Positions 26,479 to 34,454 of a DNA stretch of 64,000 nt are shown piece by piece. Made by a program: the position numbers and the translations under genes. The notes under the pieces were generated by a model that made no database searches, was not told the origin of the DNA, and worked only from the letters and a program-made list of their open reading frames with translations. This DNA comes from Rhodohalobacter barkolensis (GTDB lineage: Bacteria > Bacteroidota > Rhodothermia > Balneolales > Balneolaceae), in contig NZ_PISP01000001.1 of the NCBI RefSeq assembly GCF_002834295.1, positions 930,001 through 994,000 of the forward strand, written 5' to 3'. Position 1 is the stretch's first letter, and the number at the start of each line of letters is the position of its first letter.

Positions 26479-28278
26479 ATGAATCCATTCTATCGTATTT
26501 ATTCACTTATTTTTCTTGTGTTTCTTATCACGATAATACTGTTGACCGGATCCCGAATCCATGCTCAACACTCAGAAAATTGGTCCAAAACCTTAATCCT
26601 GAAACCTGAAACTTTAAACCTGTTACCCGACACTACCGACTCAAGACTCAATAAATCCTCCTACTCCCAAATTCGTCACTTCGAGCGTAATGAAGAGCTT
26701 GCGATGAATAGAGTCGAGAAGCCTTACGCAGAACCACAAAGTTCTCGACAAGCTTGTCCTCCGGAGCCTCGGCACAGGTGGACTCCCCGATTAAATACAT
26801 CGGGGCACGGCGCACTGACAGAATCCAAAAGCCAACTGCCAATTGTCAACTGCAAACTTCCTTCTCAAGACCCAAGAAACACGACTAACTACTCAACCTC
26901 AAACATTGAACTTTCAGAACCAAGCCTTCGAAATTCAAAATTCAACATTCGTCATTCAAAATTCCTATTTACAAGTTCCCTAATCACAGGCTCCGGAACC
27001 ACACTCCCCTTCCACCTCCACACCAATCGTCTGGGCACCGTCGATCCAAACTCCACCAACTTTCTCAATCGCATCCGTGCCTTAGGAGATGTATACGAAA
27101 CCGAAAACTTTAAACTGGACTACGGAGCAGACCTCGCTCTCCGCGTCTCCGAAAACTCCACCGCATTTTTCCCGGAGCTTTATGCTGGAGCAGAATACAA
27201 AGCCTTCCGCCTGGACTTCGGGCGCTTTGACCGGCCTATCGGACTCAACAACCACGATCTCTCCATCGGCTCGATGATGGTCAGCCGCAACGCCGTGCCC
27301 ATTCCGCGCATCATGTTCTCCACACCGGACTTTAACGCTGTGCCATGGACGAACGACATTCTCGAGTTCAAGGCGATGTACAGCCACGGCTGGTTTACAG
27401 ATGAGCGATATACCGATAGTCCATACCTCCATCAAAAATATCTCTATCTGAAGGTGAATACAGGTCCGATCTCAACGATCGGGGGTATTATACATAACGC
27501 ATTCTGGGGAGGTACGCATCCCACACTGGGTCGGGCACCACAGTCGTTTGATGACTATCTGCGTATTGTATTTTCCCGGCCGGCTAACCCGGACAGTAAC
27601 GCGCCACCCTCACAAATTTCTAATGCTCTGGGTAATTCCCTGGCCGCTTATGAATTTGCCCTGGAATATGAAGGAGAAGGGTTCAATCTAAATGCTACAC
27701 GGCTCTTCTATCTTGAGGATTCTGTCTCTAAGCGATTCCGAAGCCCCTGGGACGGTGTTTGGGGTATGAATCTGGTTTTTAACGATGAAAACAGAATTCT
27801 GAACGCCATTACTTACGAGCACATCAATACCCGCCGACAGGACGCCAAATCGGACCAAGAGCGTGGACGTGCCGGATATTACAACCACAGCTACTACAGA
27901 TCTGGATGGTCACATTACAGCCGAACCATCGGTATCCCGCTGATTACACGCGATCAGGAAACCGACCGGGTGGATAATAATATCATCGTAGGACATCACT
28001 TAGGACTGAGAGGGAATTTGAACAACAATATGAGCTATAAATTCCTGGGCACCTATACCCGTAACTACGGAACAGCCGAAGGATTCTACAAAGCTCCGCG
28101 TGGGTCGATCGATTTCGGAGAGAGACGAGAAGACCGATACTCTTTTCTTTTTGAAATGAACTACACTCTTAAAAGCATTGATAACCTTTCGTTCAGCTTT
28201 TCCACAGCTTTTAATGCCGGGGAATTCAGAGAAAGCAGTATTGGCGGAAGCCTTGGTGTGCGGTATTCCTTCGACTGA
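26479..28278 (+). CDS. Wzi-like capsule assembly outer-membrane protein with repeat-derived insert
   Basis: The 599-residue protein has a signal peptide at 1-30 (ending SRIHAQ). Residues from about 166 on match the Wzi/CapsuleAssembly barrel pattern: ALRVSENSTAFFPELYAGAE, FGRFDRPIGL, NAFWGGTHP, and a final strand GGSLGVRYSFD. Residues about 34-164 look foreign: low-complexity, Asn/Ser/Arg-rich, and encoded by DNA resembling intergenic repeats, including ATTCAAAATTC motifs. Wzi anchors capsule to the cell surface, consistent with the flanking polysaccharide locus. The reading frame is open throughout, so the insert is probably translated. Confidence 0.8.
   Translation: MNPFYRIYSLIFLVFLITIILLTGSRIHAQHSENWSKTLILKPETLNLLPDTTDSRLNKSSYSQIRHFERNEELAMNRVEKPYAEPQSSRQACPPEPRHRWTPRLNTSGHGALTESKSQLPIVNCKLPSQDPRNTTNYSTSNIELSEPSLRNSKFNIRHSKFLFTSSLITGSGTTLPFHLHTNRLGTVDPNSTNFLNRIRALGDVYETENFKLDYGADLALRVSENSTAFFPELYAGAEYKAFRLDFGRFDRPIGLNNHDLSIGSMMVSRNAVPIPRIMFSTPDFNAVPWTNDILEFKAMYSHGWFTDERYTDSPYLHQKYLYLKVNTGPISTIGGIIHNAFWGGTHPTLGRAPQSFDDYLRIVFSRPANPDSNAPPSQISNALGNSLAAYEFALEYEGEGFNLNATRLFYLEDSVSKRFRSPWDGVWGMNLVFNDENRILNAITYEHINTRRQDAKSDQERGRAGYYNHSYYRSGWSHYSRTIGIPLITRDQETDRVDNNIIVGHHLGLRGNLNNNMSYKFLGTYTRNYGTAEGFYKAPRGSIDFGERREDRYSFLFEMNYTLKSIDNLSFSFSTAFNAGEFRESSIGGSLGVRYSFD
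26578..26972. repeat. Repeat-derived DNA inside the Wzi-like gene
   Basis: A mosaic of dispersed repeat pieces occurs in the coding sequence: CCTGAAACCTGAAACTT; a CGTCACTTCGAGC...TCGAGAAG hairpin-type arm; a GTCCTCCGGAGCCTCGGCAC mini-hairpin; and ATTCAAAATTC...CATTCAAAATTCCTAT. The last is almost the same as intergenic DNA at 31180-31215 and 38829-38873. Confidence 0.75.
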
Positions 28279-28331
28279 CGAATTCCACGATTGTGGTTCG
28301 TCTGTCAAATTTCCGAGGCTGGTGGTAAATT

Positions 28332-28430
28332 TTTTAACCACAAAGGACACAGCGGGCTGCACAACGTACACAAAGATTAACTCTGCGATAATCAGCGAGA
28401 ACTATTCACCGCAGTGGTCGTAGAGTAATT
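28332..28430. repeat. Family C repeat
   Basis: AACCACAAAGGACAC...CACAAAG and ATTCACCGCAGTGG elements, members of the CACAGAG/CTCTGTGGTTAA family that dominates gaps between 28 and 42 kb. Nothing recognised in the remaining 28431-28548. Confidence 0.65.
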
Positions 28431-28548
28431 TACAGAGTCTTATTTGAAAGAAGAGACGACATAAGTACCAGAATTTTGATCTGAGAGGAGCCTAAGGACA
28501 GCATTGCACTTAAAATGTTAACAAAGATAAGAGAGAGATTTCAACCCA

Positions 28549-28761
28549 TTAAGCCGGAATGGTTTCCATTCTAAGTCTGATCAGATCTTTTTTTTCCAAC
28601 GTAATCAAAACAGAAGTGCGACCTTTTTTATCAACAAACTCCACTTCAGCTACGGTTTCAGATAAATCAGCCACAACTGTTCCAACATCCCCCCTATGCA
28701 GTTTTTTATCCGGAAGGTCTTTTAAAAGGGCTACAGTATGTAATTCTTTGATGTTATACAT
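28549..28761 (-). CDS. DUF4926-like small protein
   Basis: The protein has 70 residues from the ATG at 28761; a TTG 9 bp upstream is also possible. Sequence LHTVALLKDLPDKKLHRGDV followed by GTVVADL, then VEFVDKKGRT and the hydrophobic/charged end, matches DUF4926. Genes of this type commonly follow a DUF6883 gene, and one (frameshifted) lies 10 bp upstream here. The pair resembles a toxin/antitoxin- or immunity-like module by size and layout, but no function is established. Confidence 0.8.
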   Translation of the reverse strand: MYNIKELHTVALLKDLPDKKLHRGDVGTVVADLSETVAEVEFVDKKGRTSVLITLEKKDLIRLRMETIPA

Positions 28762-28771
28762 GATTTTCAAT

Positions 28772-29097
28772 TTATGTGATAATATAGCAAGTCACAAACT
28801 CTGGAATACTACTGCCAGATTTTTGTATCCATATGGTTTTAACGATTGCAGCCTGATCCTTAATATTTATAGAAAGATCAGCACTGAATCTTTTTCCAAA
28901 CCGATCCTCGGGACCGGGTACCAACTCAGCATTTTTAATCTCATGCAATATCTTTTCTTTTAAAAGTTTTGCCTTAGATTTCCCGATTCTTAATTGGGAG
29001 GCAAATACTCTCGCCTTGTGTTTCCCACAGGATGACTAGGATTTAAGCAGTAATCTCTCAGTTTCCGTATATCAATATGAAAATCAGAATATTCCAT
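28772..29097 (-). pseudogene. DUF6883-like gene with single-base frameshift
   Basis: From ATG at 29097 the frame reads MEYSDFHIDIRKLRDYCLNP then SHPVG. The matching continuation KHKARVFASQLRIG, later LVPGPEDRFGKRFSAD and ending FVTCYIIT-stop at 28772, is in the next frame. Restoring one A in the A-run at about 29021-29024 (GGAAAC to GGAAAAC) gives a continuous protein of 108 residues, the family's usual size. No other stop occurs. It is either a real recent mutation or a sequencing error. It pairs with the DUF4926 gene. Confidence 0.78.
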
Positions 29098-29177
29098 AGT
29101 TTTACGATGTTTAATGACTCCAGGAATAGAAAGAATAGAAAAATTGAATGTTTGTCATCTGTACATATAATCTAAAT

Positions 29178-29345
29178 TCTAACCACAAAGAACAATGCGA
29201 TCTTCACAACGATCACTAAGATAGATTCCGCGCTAATCTGCGAAATCTCTGCAAATATCCGCGAAAAACAATTCACCGCAGTGGGCGCAGTGAGGATTGA
29301 ATAGTGTATTGAGTCATAGTGCTTCCACTGTGTACGTTGTGGTTT
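29178..29345. repeat. Family C repeat with low-complexity tail
   Basis: ACCACAAAGAACAATG...CACCGCAGTGGGCGCAGTG...GTACGTTGTGGTTTAA forms an inverted arrangement. It is followed to 29436 by GTCTTGAGTCCTGAGACCTG, GGAATTCGGCAGACGAGG and similar dispersed phrases also found near 31120 and 38760. Confidence 0.65.
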
Positions 29346-29436
29346 AAAGAGTCTTGAGTCCTGAGACCTGAAAACCACCCCGGAATTCGGCAGACGAGGA
29401 ACCTGTCACTGTTACCTGAAGCTTGAGGCTTGAATC

Positions 29437-30621
29437 TTACCCAACCTGCTTGGCTTCCTTTTTTTTCTTTTGACCGGAAGATCTTTCCACACCCGATGTT
29501 CTTTCATTCCGCTCGGCAACTCTCTCCTGATAGGTAAAGTAGCGCTCAAGATCAATAATCCCGAGCTTTTTGAAGATAAATCGCTTATAGCCGCTGGTTG
29601 GCAGAAACGTAACCATCGATAGTATAATCACACCGAGAACAATGTTGTTGTTCAAGTGAGCAATTGAAATAGCCAAAAGCCCGATTAAAATAGTAACAAG
29701 ATAGAGCATTACGGCTGTCTGTCGCTGTGTAAATCCAATCTCCAGAAGCTGATGGTGTACATGGTCACGTCCTGGAGTGAATGGGCCGTCACCGCGAGCC
29801 AGGCGTTTCAGGAATACAGTCAATGTATCATACAGGGGAATAGCCAGAAATGCGATTGGTAGTACGGTAGATGCATTACTGTAAATAATTGAAAAACTGC
29901 GAACCTCACTCAGTCCGATGAAATGAACCGTTAAAAATGCCAGCAGGAAACCGACAACTAACGAACCGGTGTCTCCCATAAATATGTTGGCCGGATGAAA
30001 ATTGTGAATCAAAAACCCTAACATTGCAATTGCTGTGAAGAGAGCAAGAATTGTGAGCGGCATATTTCCGGCAGCAAAAAAACCGGCTGACAGAAAAAGA
30101 GAGGCGATCAGTCCGATACCTCCGGCAAGACCGTCGATTCCATCAATCAGGTTATAGGAGTTCATAATTACAATCACTGTAAATAGAGTAACCGGAATAG
30201 ATAGATAGAGCGGAATCTGATCAACCCCAAAAATCCCGTTAAAATTACCAATAAACGCATTGCAGCCAAAAATGATGAGCATTCCTGTCAATATTTCAAC
30301 TGCGAGTTTTTTATTGGGGGAAAGTCCCATGATGTCATCTTTCAGCCCGGTAAAGAAAAGCAGTACAAGAGCTGCAGAAAGATAACCGAAACCGGTGAGT
30401 TGCTCCGCATAGCCGCTAATAGCGTACCCAATAAAGAGTCCGATAAAAATTGCAACTCCTCCGAGAGATGAAATATAGCGGTCGTGAAGTTTGCGTTCTC
30501 CGTCCGGTTTATCGTAAAGGTCTTTGTGGTAGGCCACCTTGATTAGCAGCGGGATAGTTAAATAAACAACCCCAACCGTTATGATGGCGGCTGTAGTTAG
30601 CTGTAATAGTGATAGTTCCAT
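29437..30621 (-). CDS. WecA/MraY-like undecaprenyl-phosphate sugar-1-phosphate transferase
   Basis: The 394-residue polytopic membrane protein has about ten to eleven segments. Catalytic motifs: D95-D96 (KDD), NLIDGIDGL at 157-165, the magnesium-binding MGDTGS at 215-220 and the HVHH loop at 287-290. It starts the polysaccharide repeat unit by moving a HexNAc-1-phosphate (GlcNAc in WecA) from the UDP-sugar to undecaprenyl phosphate. The C-terminal 30 residues are a charged Lys/Arg/Glu tail. Monocistronic within the locus, with an AT-rich upstream stretch (30622-30830). Confidence 0.92.
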   Translation of the reverse strand: MELSLLQLTTAAIITVGVVYLTIPLLIKVAYHKDLYDKPDGERKLHDRYISSLGGVAIFIGLFIGYAISGYAEQLTGFGYLSAALVLLFFTGLKDDIMGLSPNKKLAVEILTGMLIIFGCNAFIGNFNGIFGVDQIPLYLSIPVTLFTVIVIMNSYNLIDGIDGLAGGIGLIASLFLSAGFFAAGNMPLTILALFTAIAMLGFLIHNFHPANIFMGDTGSLVVGFLLAFLTVHFIGLSEVRSFSIIYSNASTVLPIAFLAIPLYDTLTVFLKRLARGDGPFTPGRDHVHHQLLEIGFTQRQTAVMLYLVTILIGLLAISIAHLNNNIVLGVIILSMVTFLPTSGYKRFIFKKLGIIDLERYFTYQERVAERNERTSGVERSSGQKKKKEAKQVG

Positions 30622-30829
30622 CTGATCTGTAGCGTATAAACTTACTCTCTTCTTAATTTCTTCGTTAGGGTAAGTCTAAACGTCTCTGATATTTATTATT
30701 AATTAGTTGTGTATTCATAACATTCCTCATCCATCAACAACTTATAATAAAACATTTTGATAATTAAAAAAAATTAATCTATTGAAGAAGAATTAGGTCT
30801 ATGATTTCTACACCTTACAGGTTTGAATT

Positions 30830-31258
30830 CAATTCGTCACTACGAACATAATAAAGTTTTCAAGACGAGTATAGTCAAGACTCCTCTGACAAACATTACC
30901 ATGTTCTCGACTCTGCTACTTTGCATTCCGCGACGCTCGAACTGACGAGAATCAATTTAAAATTTCCCGAATTCTCGGGACTGCGAACAACACGCAGCAT
31001 CATTCAAAATTCCGTGAAAAAACTGTTAACCGCAGGGTTACACAGAGTGGCACAGAGTTTACGTTGCGCCCTTAGTGCATCCTTTGTGCTCTTTGTGGTT
31101 AAAAAGGTCTGAGTATGAGTGTCCTGCGGCTTGAGACTTGATACCGACAGCCTTTAAAACCACTCGTAGGACGAGGAACAATTCAAAATTCATCATTCAT
31201 CACTCAAAATTCCTATCAGGTTCTCAAATATTCTTTTAAACGTCTTAGCTCCGATCGG
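30830..31258. repeat. Mosaic repeat region upstream of the initiating transferase
   Basis: This region contains CGTCACTACGAAC...CGAACTGACGAG arms, a family C unit at about 31019-31110 (AACCGCAGGGTTACACAGAG...CTTTGTGGTTAAA), and a D-type low-complexity stretch with ATTCAAAATTCATCATTC up to 31215. The order of pieces is close to that of the insert inside the Wzi-like gene. No gene is supported. Confidence 0.65.
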
Positions 31259-31261
31259 TAC

Positions 31262-32332
31262 CTACACCCCGTAATACCCACGATACCACTTGATAAACGC
31301 ATCAATTCCATCCTGTACTTTCGTATCCGGCTTGTATCCAAGATTTTCTTCCAAATCCGTCACGTCCGCTTCCGTCCGAGGTACATCACCGGGCTGAATA
31401 TCCATAAAATTCTTTTTCGCCTCCTTACCCAGGCTCTTTTCAATGGCCGTTATAAAATCCATCAGCTTCACCGGTGAGGAGTTCCCGATGTTATACACCT
31501 TGTAGGGTGCGGTGTTGCTGTAAGATACATCCTGCTTACCGTCTTCGTGCTGTACAGGCTTCGGAATATCCTCCATCACTTTAAAAACTCCTTCGGTGAT
31601 ATCATCAACATAAGTAAAGTCCCGGACCATGTTGCCGTGGTTGAACACTTTAATCGGCTCATCATTTATAATAGCATCCGTAAAGAGAAACAGCGCCATG
31701 TCGGGTCGTCCCCACGGACCGTAAACCGTAAAGAATCGAAGGCCCGTTGTTGGAATTCCGTACAGGTGACTGTAAGTGTGGGCCATCAGCTCATTCGCTT
31801 TCTTGGTGGCTGCATAGAGGCTTATCGGATGATCCACGCTGTCAGACGTACTGAGCGGCATCTTGGTGTTGTTTCCGTAAACGCTGGATGAGCTGGCATA
31901 GACCAGATGTTTTACATCATTGTGCCGGCACCCTTCAAGGATATTGATGAAACCGACCACGTTGCTGTCCACATAGGAGTACGGATTTTCGAGGCTGTAT
32001 CTAACCCCTGCCTGCGCAGCCAGGTTTATGACCTTATCGAAATTCTCCTTCTCGAACAGAGAAAGAATCTCTTCACGGTCTTCCAGGTTCATCCGGATGA
32101 ATCGGTAGCCGTCGTGTGATCTGCTTTGTACCGGCTTTTGCCACTGCTCTGCTCCTTCCCGTGAAATCCCACACTCGGCCAGACGATTGTACTTCAGGTT
32201 TACGTCGTAGTAGTCGTTGATGCTGTCAAGCCCAACCACTTCAAACCCGCGATCCAGGAGTTTTTGAGTCAGGTGGTACCCGATGAATCCTGCGGCTCCG
32301 GTGACGAGTACTTTTTCTTTATTATGTTTCAT
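31262..32332 (-). CDS. NAD-dependent UDP-sugar epimerase, UDP-glucuronate 4-epimerase type
   Basis: The 356-residue extended short-chain dehydrogenase has the NAD loop GAAGFIG at 12-18, the catalytic serine in YASSSSVYG, and the YxxxK pair Y173/K177 (YAATKKAN). The segment GLDSINDYYDVNLKYNRL is characteristic of UDP-glucuronate 4-epimerases (LspL/CapI type). It would make UDP-GalA from UDP-GlcA for the polysaccharide. No UDP-glucose dehydrogenase lies in the window, so UDP-GlcA must come from elsewhere. Substrate assignment is from subgroup resemblance. Confidence 0.87.
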   Translation of the reverse strand: MKHNKEKVLVTGAAGFIGYHLTQKLLDRGFEVVGLDSINDYYDVNLKYNRLAECGISREGAEQWQKPVQSRSHDGYRFIRMNLEDREEILSLFEKENFDKVINLAAQAGVRYSLENPYSYVDSNVVGFINILEGCRHNDVKHLVYASSSSVYGNNTKMPLSTSDSVDHPISLYAATKKANELMAHTYSHLYGIPTTGLRFFTVYGPWGRPDMALFLFTDAIINDEPIKVFNHGNMVRDFTYVDDITEGVFKVMEDIPKPVQHEDGKQDVSYSNTAPYKVYNIGNSSPVKLMDFITAIEKSLGKEAKKNFMDIQPGDVPRTEADVTDLEENLGYKPDTKVQDGIDAFIKWYRGYYGV

Positions 32333-32351
32333 CCTATAATTTATTATTTAA

Positions 32352-32455
32352 AAACTCCGTGTGACTCCGCGCATTCCTCCACGTAACTCTGTGGTTAATC
32401 TTTTCACCGCAGAGTTTCACAGAGTACTTCTCAGTGTTTCACAGAGAGTTAATAA
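32352..32455. repeat. Family C repeat
   Basis: CTCCGTGTGACTCCGCG...CTCTGTGGTTAATC, then TTTTCACCGCAGAGTTTCAC. Its end supplies the last codons (Asn-Ser-Leu) and the TGA stop of the downstream-reading GxxExxY gene. Confidence 0.75.
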
Positions 32456-32816
32456 CCCGTTTAATTCCTTCTTTCAATGATCTTACATTAAAATTCAGTA
32501 TCAATCCGACTTCTTTATTTAGCAGCTTCAAGTATGTCAATGTTTGTGCTAAATGTAAATCATTAATTCCATCTGCAGCCTTAATTTCTACCACCACTTC
32601 ATTTTCAACAAAAAGATCCACCCGATAACCGCACTCAAGCTTAACTTCTTTATAAACCAAAGGTAAAGGTTTTTGTGTTTCAACATAAATACCATCTTCT
32701 CGTAATTCATATGCCAGACAGTTCTCATAAGCAGATTCCAACAACCCCGGACCAAGTTCTGTGTGGACTCTGTAGGCAGCGTTTAAGATGTTATGTGTTA
32801 TTTGGTTTTGTTTCAT
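32439..32816 (-). CDS. GxxExxY family protein (copy 1)
   Basis: The protein has 125 residues from ATG at 32816; a longer frame upstream runs through repeat DNA and is rejected. The signature GPGLLESAYE gives the family name. Later motifs GYRVDLFVENEVVVEIKA and LTYLKLLNKEVGLILNF suggest a PD-(D/E)xK-like nuclease fold. It is commonly found between genes of surface polysaccharide loci in Bacteroidota; function unproven. Copy 2 lies at 36.2 kb. Its final residues come from a family C repeat. Confidence 0.88.
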   Translation of the reverse strand: MKQNQITHNILNAAYRVHTELGPGLLESAYENCLAYELREDGIYVETQKPLPLVYKEVKLECGYRVDLFVENEVVVEIKAADGINDLHLAQTLTYLKLLNKEVGLILNFNVRSLKEGIKRVINSL

Positions 32817-32825
32817 GAAAATAGC

Positions 32826-33032
32826 CACCGCGTTACACCTTGAATACCGCAGAGTCTCACAGTGTACTGCACAGTGTTTCGCGGAGTTCAACTTAGTGAA
32901 ACTCTGTGGTTAATCAATTATACCGCATCGTTTCACAGTAATTACAAGAGTTTTAAAAACCACCGTGCGACTCTGCGATTTCCTCAGCGATACTCTGTGG
33001 TTAATCTTTTCACCGCAGTGTTACTCAGAGTT
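32826..33032. repeat. Family C repeats, two to three units
   Basis: Units read ACCGCAGAGTCTCACAG...CTCTGTGGTTAATC, then CACCGTGCGACTCTGCG...CTCTGTGGTTAATC, then CACCGCAGTGTTACTCAGAG. The last joins the end of a truncated toxin gene. Confidence 0.78.
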
Positions 33033-33084
33033 TATCACTATTATTCAAGTCTTTCTTTGCTTCTTTAAGAAGTCTGATAACCAC
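33025..33084 (-). pseudogene. ParE/RelE-like toxin remnant cut by a family C repeat
   Basis: Starting with GTG at 33084, 6 bp after the antitoxin stop, the frame encodes VIRLLKEAKKDLNNS, which resembles the first strand and helix of ParE/RelE toxins. It then enters repeat DNA and stops after 19 residues (TGA at 33025-33027). A normal toxin would be about 95-100 residues. The junction with the repeat is at about 33032. The assignment rests on a short match plus its position. Confidence 0.5.
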
Positions 33085-33090
33085 TGATCG

Positions 33091-33309
33091 TTATCTATTT
33101 GAATACTTTTTGTAAGCTTCCTGAACCGTTACAGATCCTATTTTACCTTCATTATAAGCATCAATTCTATGCTCAACTTCTTTCTTCCATAAAGAATCCA
33201 TTTCACGGTCGGGCTGATCCAGGCTCATCATTAACTGCTCAATGATTTCGGATTTTTCCATAGCGGATAGTTCCAATGCCTCTTCAAGAAGTTTTTCCTT
33301 TTTTGTCAT
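33091..33309 (-). CDS. Addiction-module antitoxin component, orphan
   Basis: The 72-residue protein is all-helical, with the family pattern ELSAMEKSEIIEQLMMSLDQ and WKKEVEHRIDAYNEGK. It resembles the putative addiction module component family usually placed upstream of a ParE/RelE toxin, as in the intact pair at 38.0-38.5 kb. Here only a 19-codon toxin start follows. The antitoxin itself looks complete. Confidence 0.8.
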   Translation of the reverse strand: MTKKEKLLEEALELSAMEKSEIIEQLMMSLDQPDREMDSLWKKEVEHRIDAYNEGKIGSVTVQEAYKKYSNR

Positions 33310-33394
33310 ACCAATCAGAACTTGTGAGTTAAAAACTCAAATTAATATAATTTTTAACGAAATGAATTAATCATACACTTTATGAAATATTATA

Positions 33395-33575
33395 ATCAAC
33401 CACGGCGGGCACAGCGATATTTCACAGCGCCCACAACGCAGTGTCCGTAGTGCCTTCACCGTGCACGCTGTGGTTACACCATCCAACCGTTATCACCACG
33501 AAGACCTCAAAGCAGGCACAAAGTTCACAGCGTTGTGCATTTTGTGAAATCCCTTCGTGCACGTTGTGGTTCATT
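33395..33575. repeat. Family C repeats
   Basis: ACCACGGCGGGCACAGCG...GTGCACGCTGTGGTTAC, then ATCACCACGAAGACCTC...GTGCACGTTGTGGTTC. Two inverted-arm units lie between the antitoxin and the PIN toxin genes. Confidence 0.7.
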
Positions 33576-33614
33576 TATTTCAGCAAAGAACTCGAAATCG
33601 GCAACGTAAATTAT

Positions 33615-33986
33615 CTACACTTCCAATATCACTGCATTTAACTGCTTAATTTTAATAAAATCACTATCCATAGTGATCAAAGGAAAACCTAGATGAATGG
33701 ATGTTGCTGCAATGATCGCATCTGGCAATTTCAACATCTTTTTTCTTCGCAACTTAATCGCTATCTGTTTCACCGGCTTCGTTAAATCCAATACGAGGCA
33801 CTCATTTAAAAAGGAATTTATTAGTTTTACTTCTTCACTTTTAAGCTTGGGATGGCTCAACAACTCAATCTCGGTAATAGCAGAAATCCAAATTTGCTGC
33901 CCTTGAAGGATCTTCTTAGCCGGTCCGTTTCCGTTGAAAAAGTTAATTAATAGAGAAGTATCGGCAACGATATTATTTCCATTCAT
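33615..33986 (-). CDS. PIN-domain toxin (VapC-like)
   Basis: The 123-residue protein has PIN acidic residues in NIVADTSLLINFF (D9), ISAITEIELLSH (E41), LKLPDAIIAATSI (D89) and ITMDSDF. It is intact. Its start overlaps the end of the antitoxin gene by 14 bp. A likely ribonuclease toxin. Confidence 0.88.
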   Translation of the reverse strand: MNGNNIVADTSLLINFFNGNGPAKKILQGQQIWISAITEIELLSHPKLKSEEVKLINSFLNECLVLDLTKPVKQIAIKLRRKKMLKLPDAIIAATSIHLGFPLITMDSDFIKIKQLNAVILEV

Positions 33987-34146
33987 CTCTTAATTTCTTC
34001 TGATAGGTTAACCCATCTACTCCAAAATCTACCTTTCCAAAGTAACGATCCAGGTCGACCGTCTTTTTACTTTTCCGTTCTGTTGCTTTCCGGATTGTTT
34101 CCCGGATCGTTTTTTCGGAATCTTTTTTATGAATGGTAAGTGCCAT
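33973..34146 (-). CDS. Antitoxin of the PIN-domain toxin
   Basis: The protein has 57 residues from ATG at 34146 (MALTIHKKDSEKTIRETIRK); a frame 12 codons longer reaches upstream DNA without support. It is short, very basic and helical, with a C-terminal tail (YFGKVDFGVDGLTYQKKLRD) that fits a toxin-wrapping segment. Assigned as antitoxin because it is small and overlaps the PIN gene; the DNA-binding fold is not clear. Confidence 0.68.
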   Translation of the reverse strand: MALTIHKKDSEKTIRETIRKATERKSKKTVDLDRYFGKVDFGVDGLTYQKKLRDEWK

Positions 34147-34209
34147 GGTTCCATGAACTCTTAAGTTGGTAATGAATCTCAATATACTAAATCAAAAACA
34201 TTTGATCAG

Positions 34210-34446
34210 TATTCACTGCGTCACTCTGCGGTTAATCCTTATCACCACAAAAACCTCAAAGAAGGCAACACGATCTCAACATCGTACCTTTCGTGAAAAT
34301 ACTTAGTGCGCATTGTGGTTAACCTTTTCTTACCGCAGAGTCTCACAGTGTACTACACAGTGTTTCACGGAGTTGTCAACTTTAAGGGAAGCTTACATTT
34401 AACTCCGTGCGACTCTGCGATTTCCTCTGCGCTACTCTGTGGTTAA
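34210..34446. repeat. Family C repeats, three units
   Basis: CACTGCGTCACTCTGCGGTTAATC; ATCACCACAAAAACCTC...GCGCATTGTGGTTAACC; and ACCGCAGAGTCTCACAG...CTCTGTGGTTAATTC. They fill the gap before the dehydrogenase gene stop at 34455. Confidence 0.75.
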
Positions 34447-34454
34447 TTCTACAC

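Noticed and set aside
31547-31891. Antisense open frames over the epimerase and other sugar genes
   Set aside because: They are opposite to well-supported conserved genes and show no domain or start signal.
32817-32891. Longer start for GxxExxY copy 1
   Set aside because: The extra 25 residues are encoded by a family C repeat; the ATG at 32816 matches the family start.
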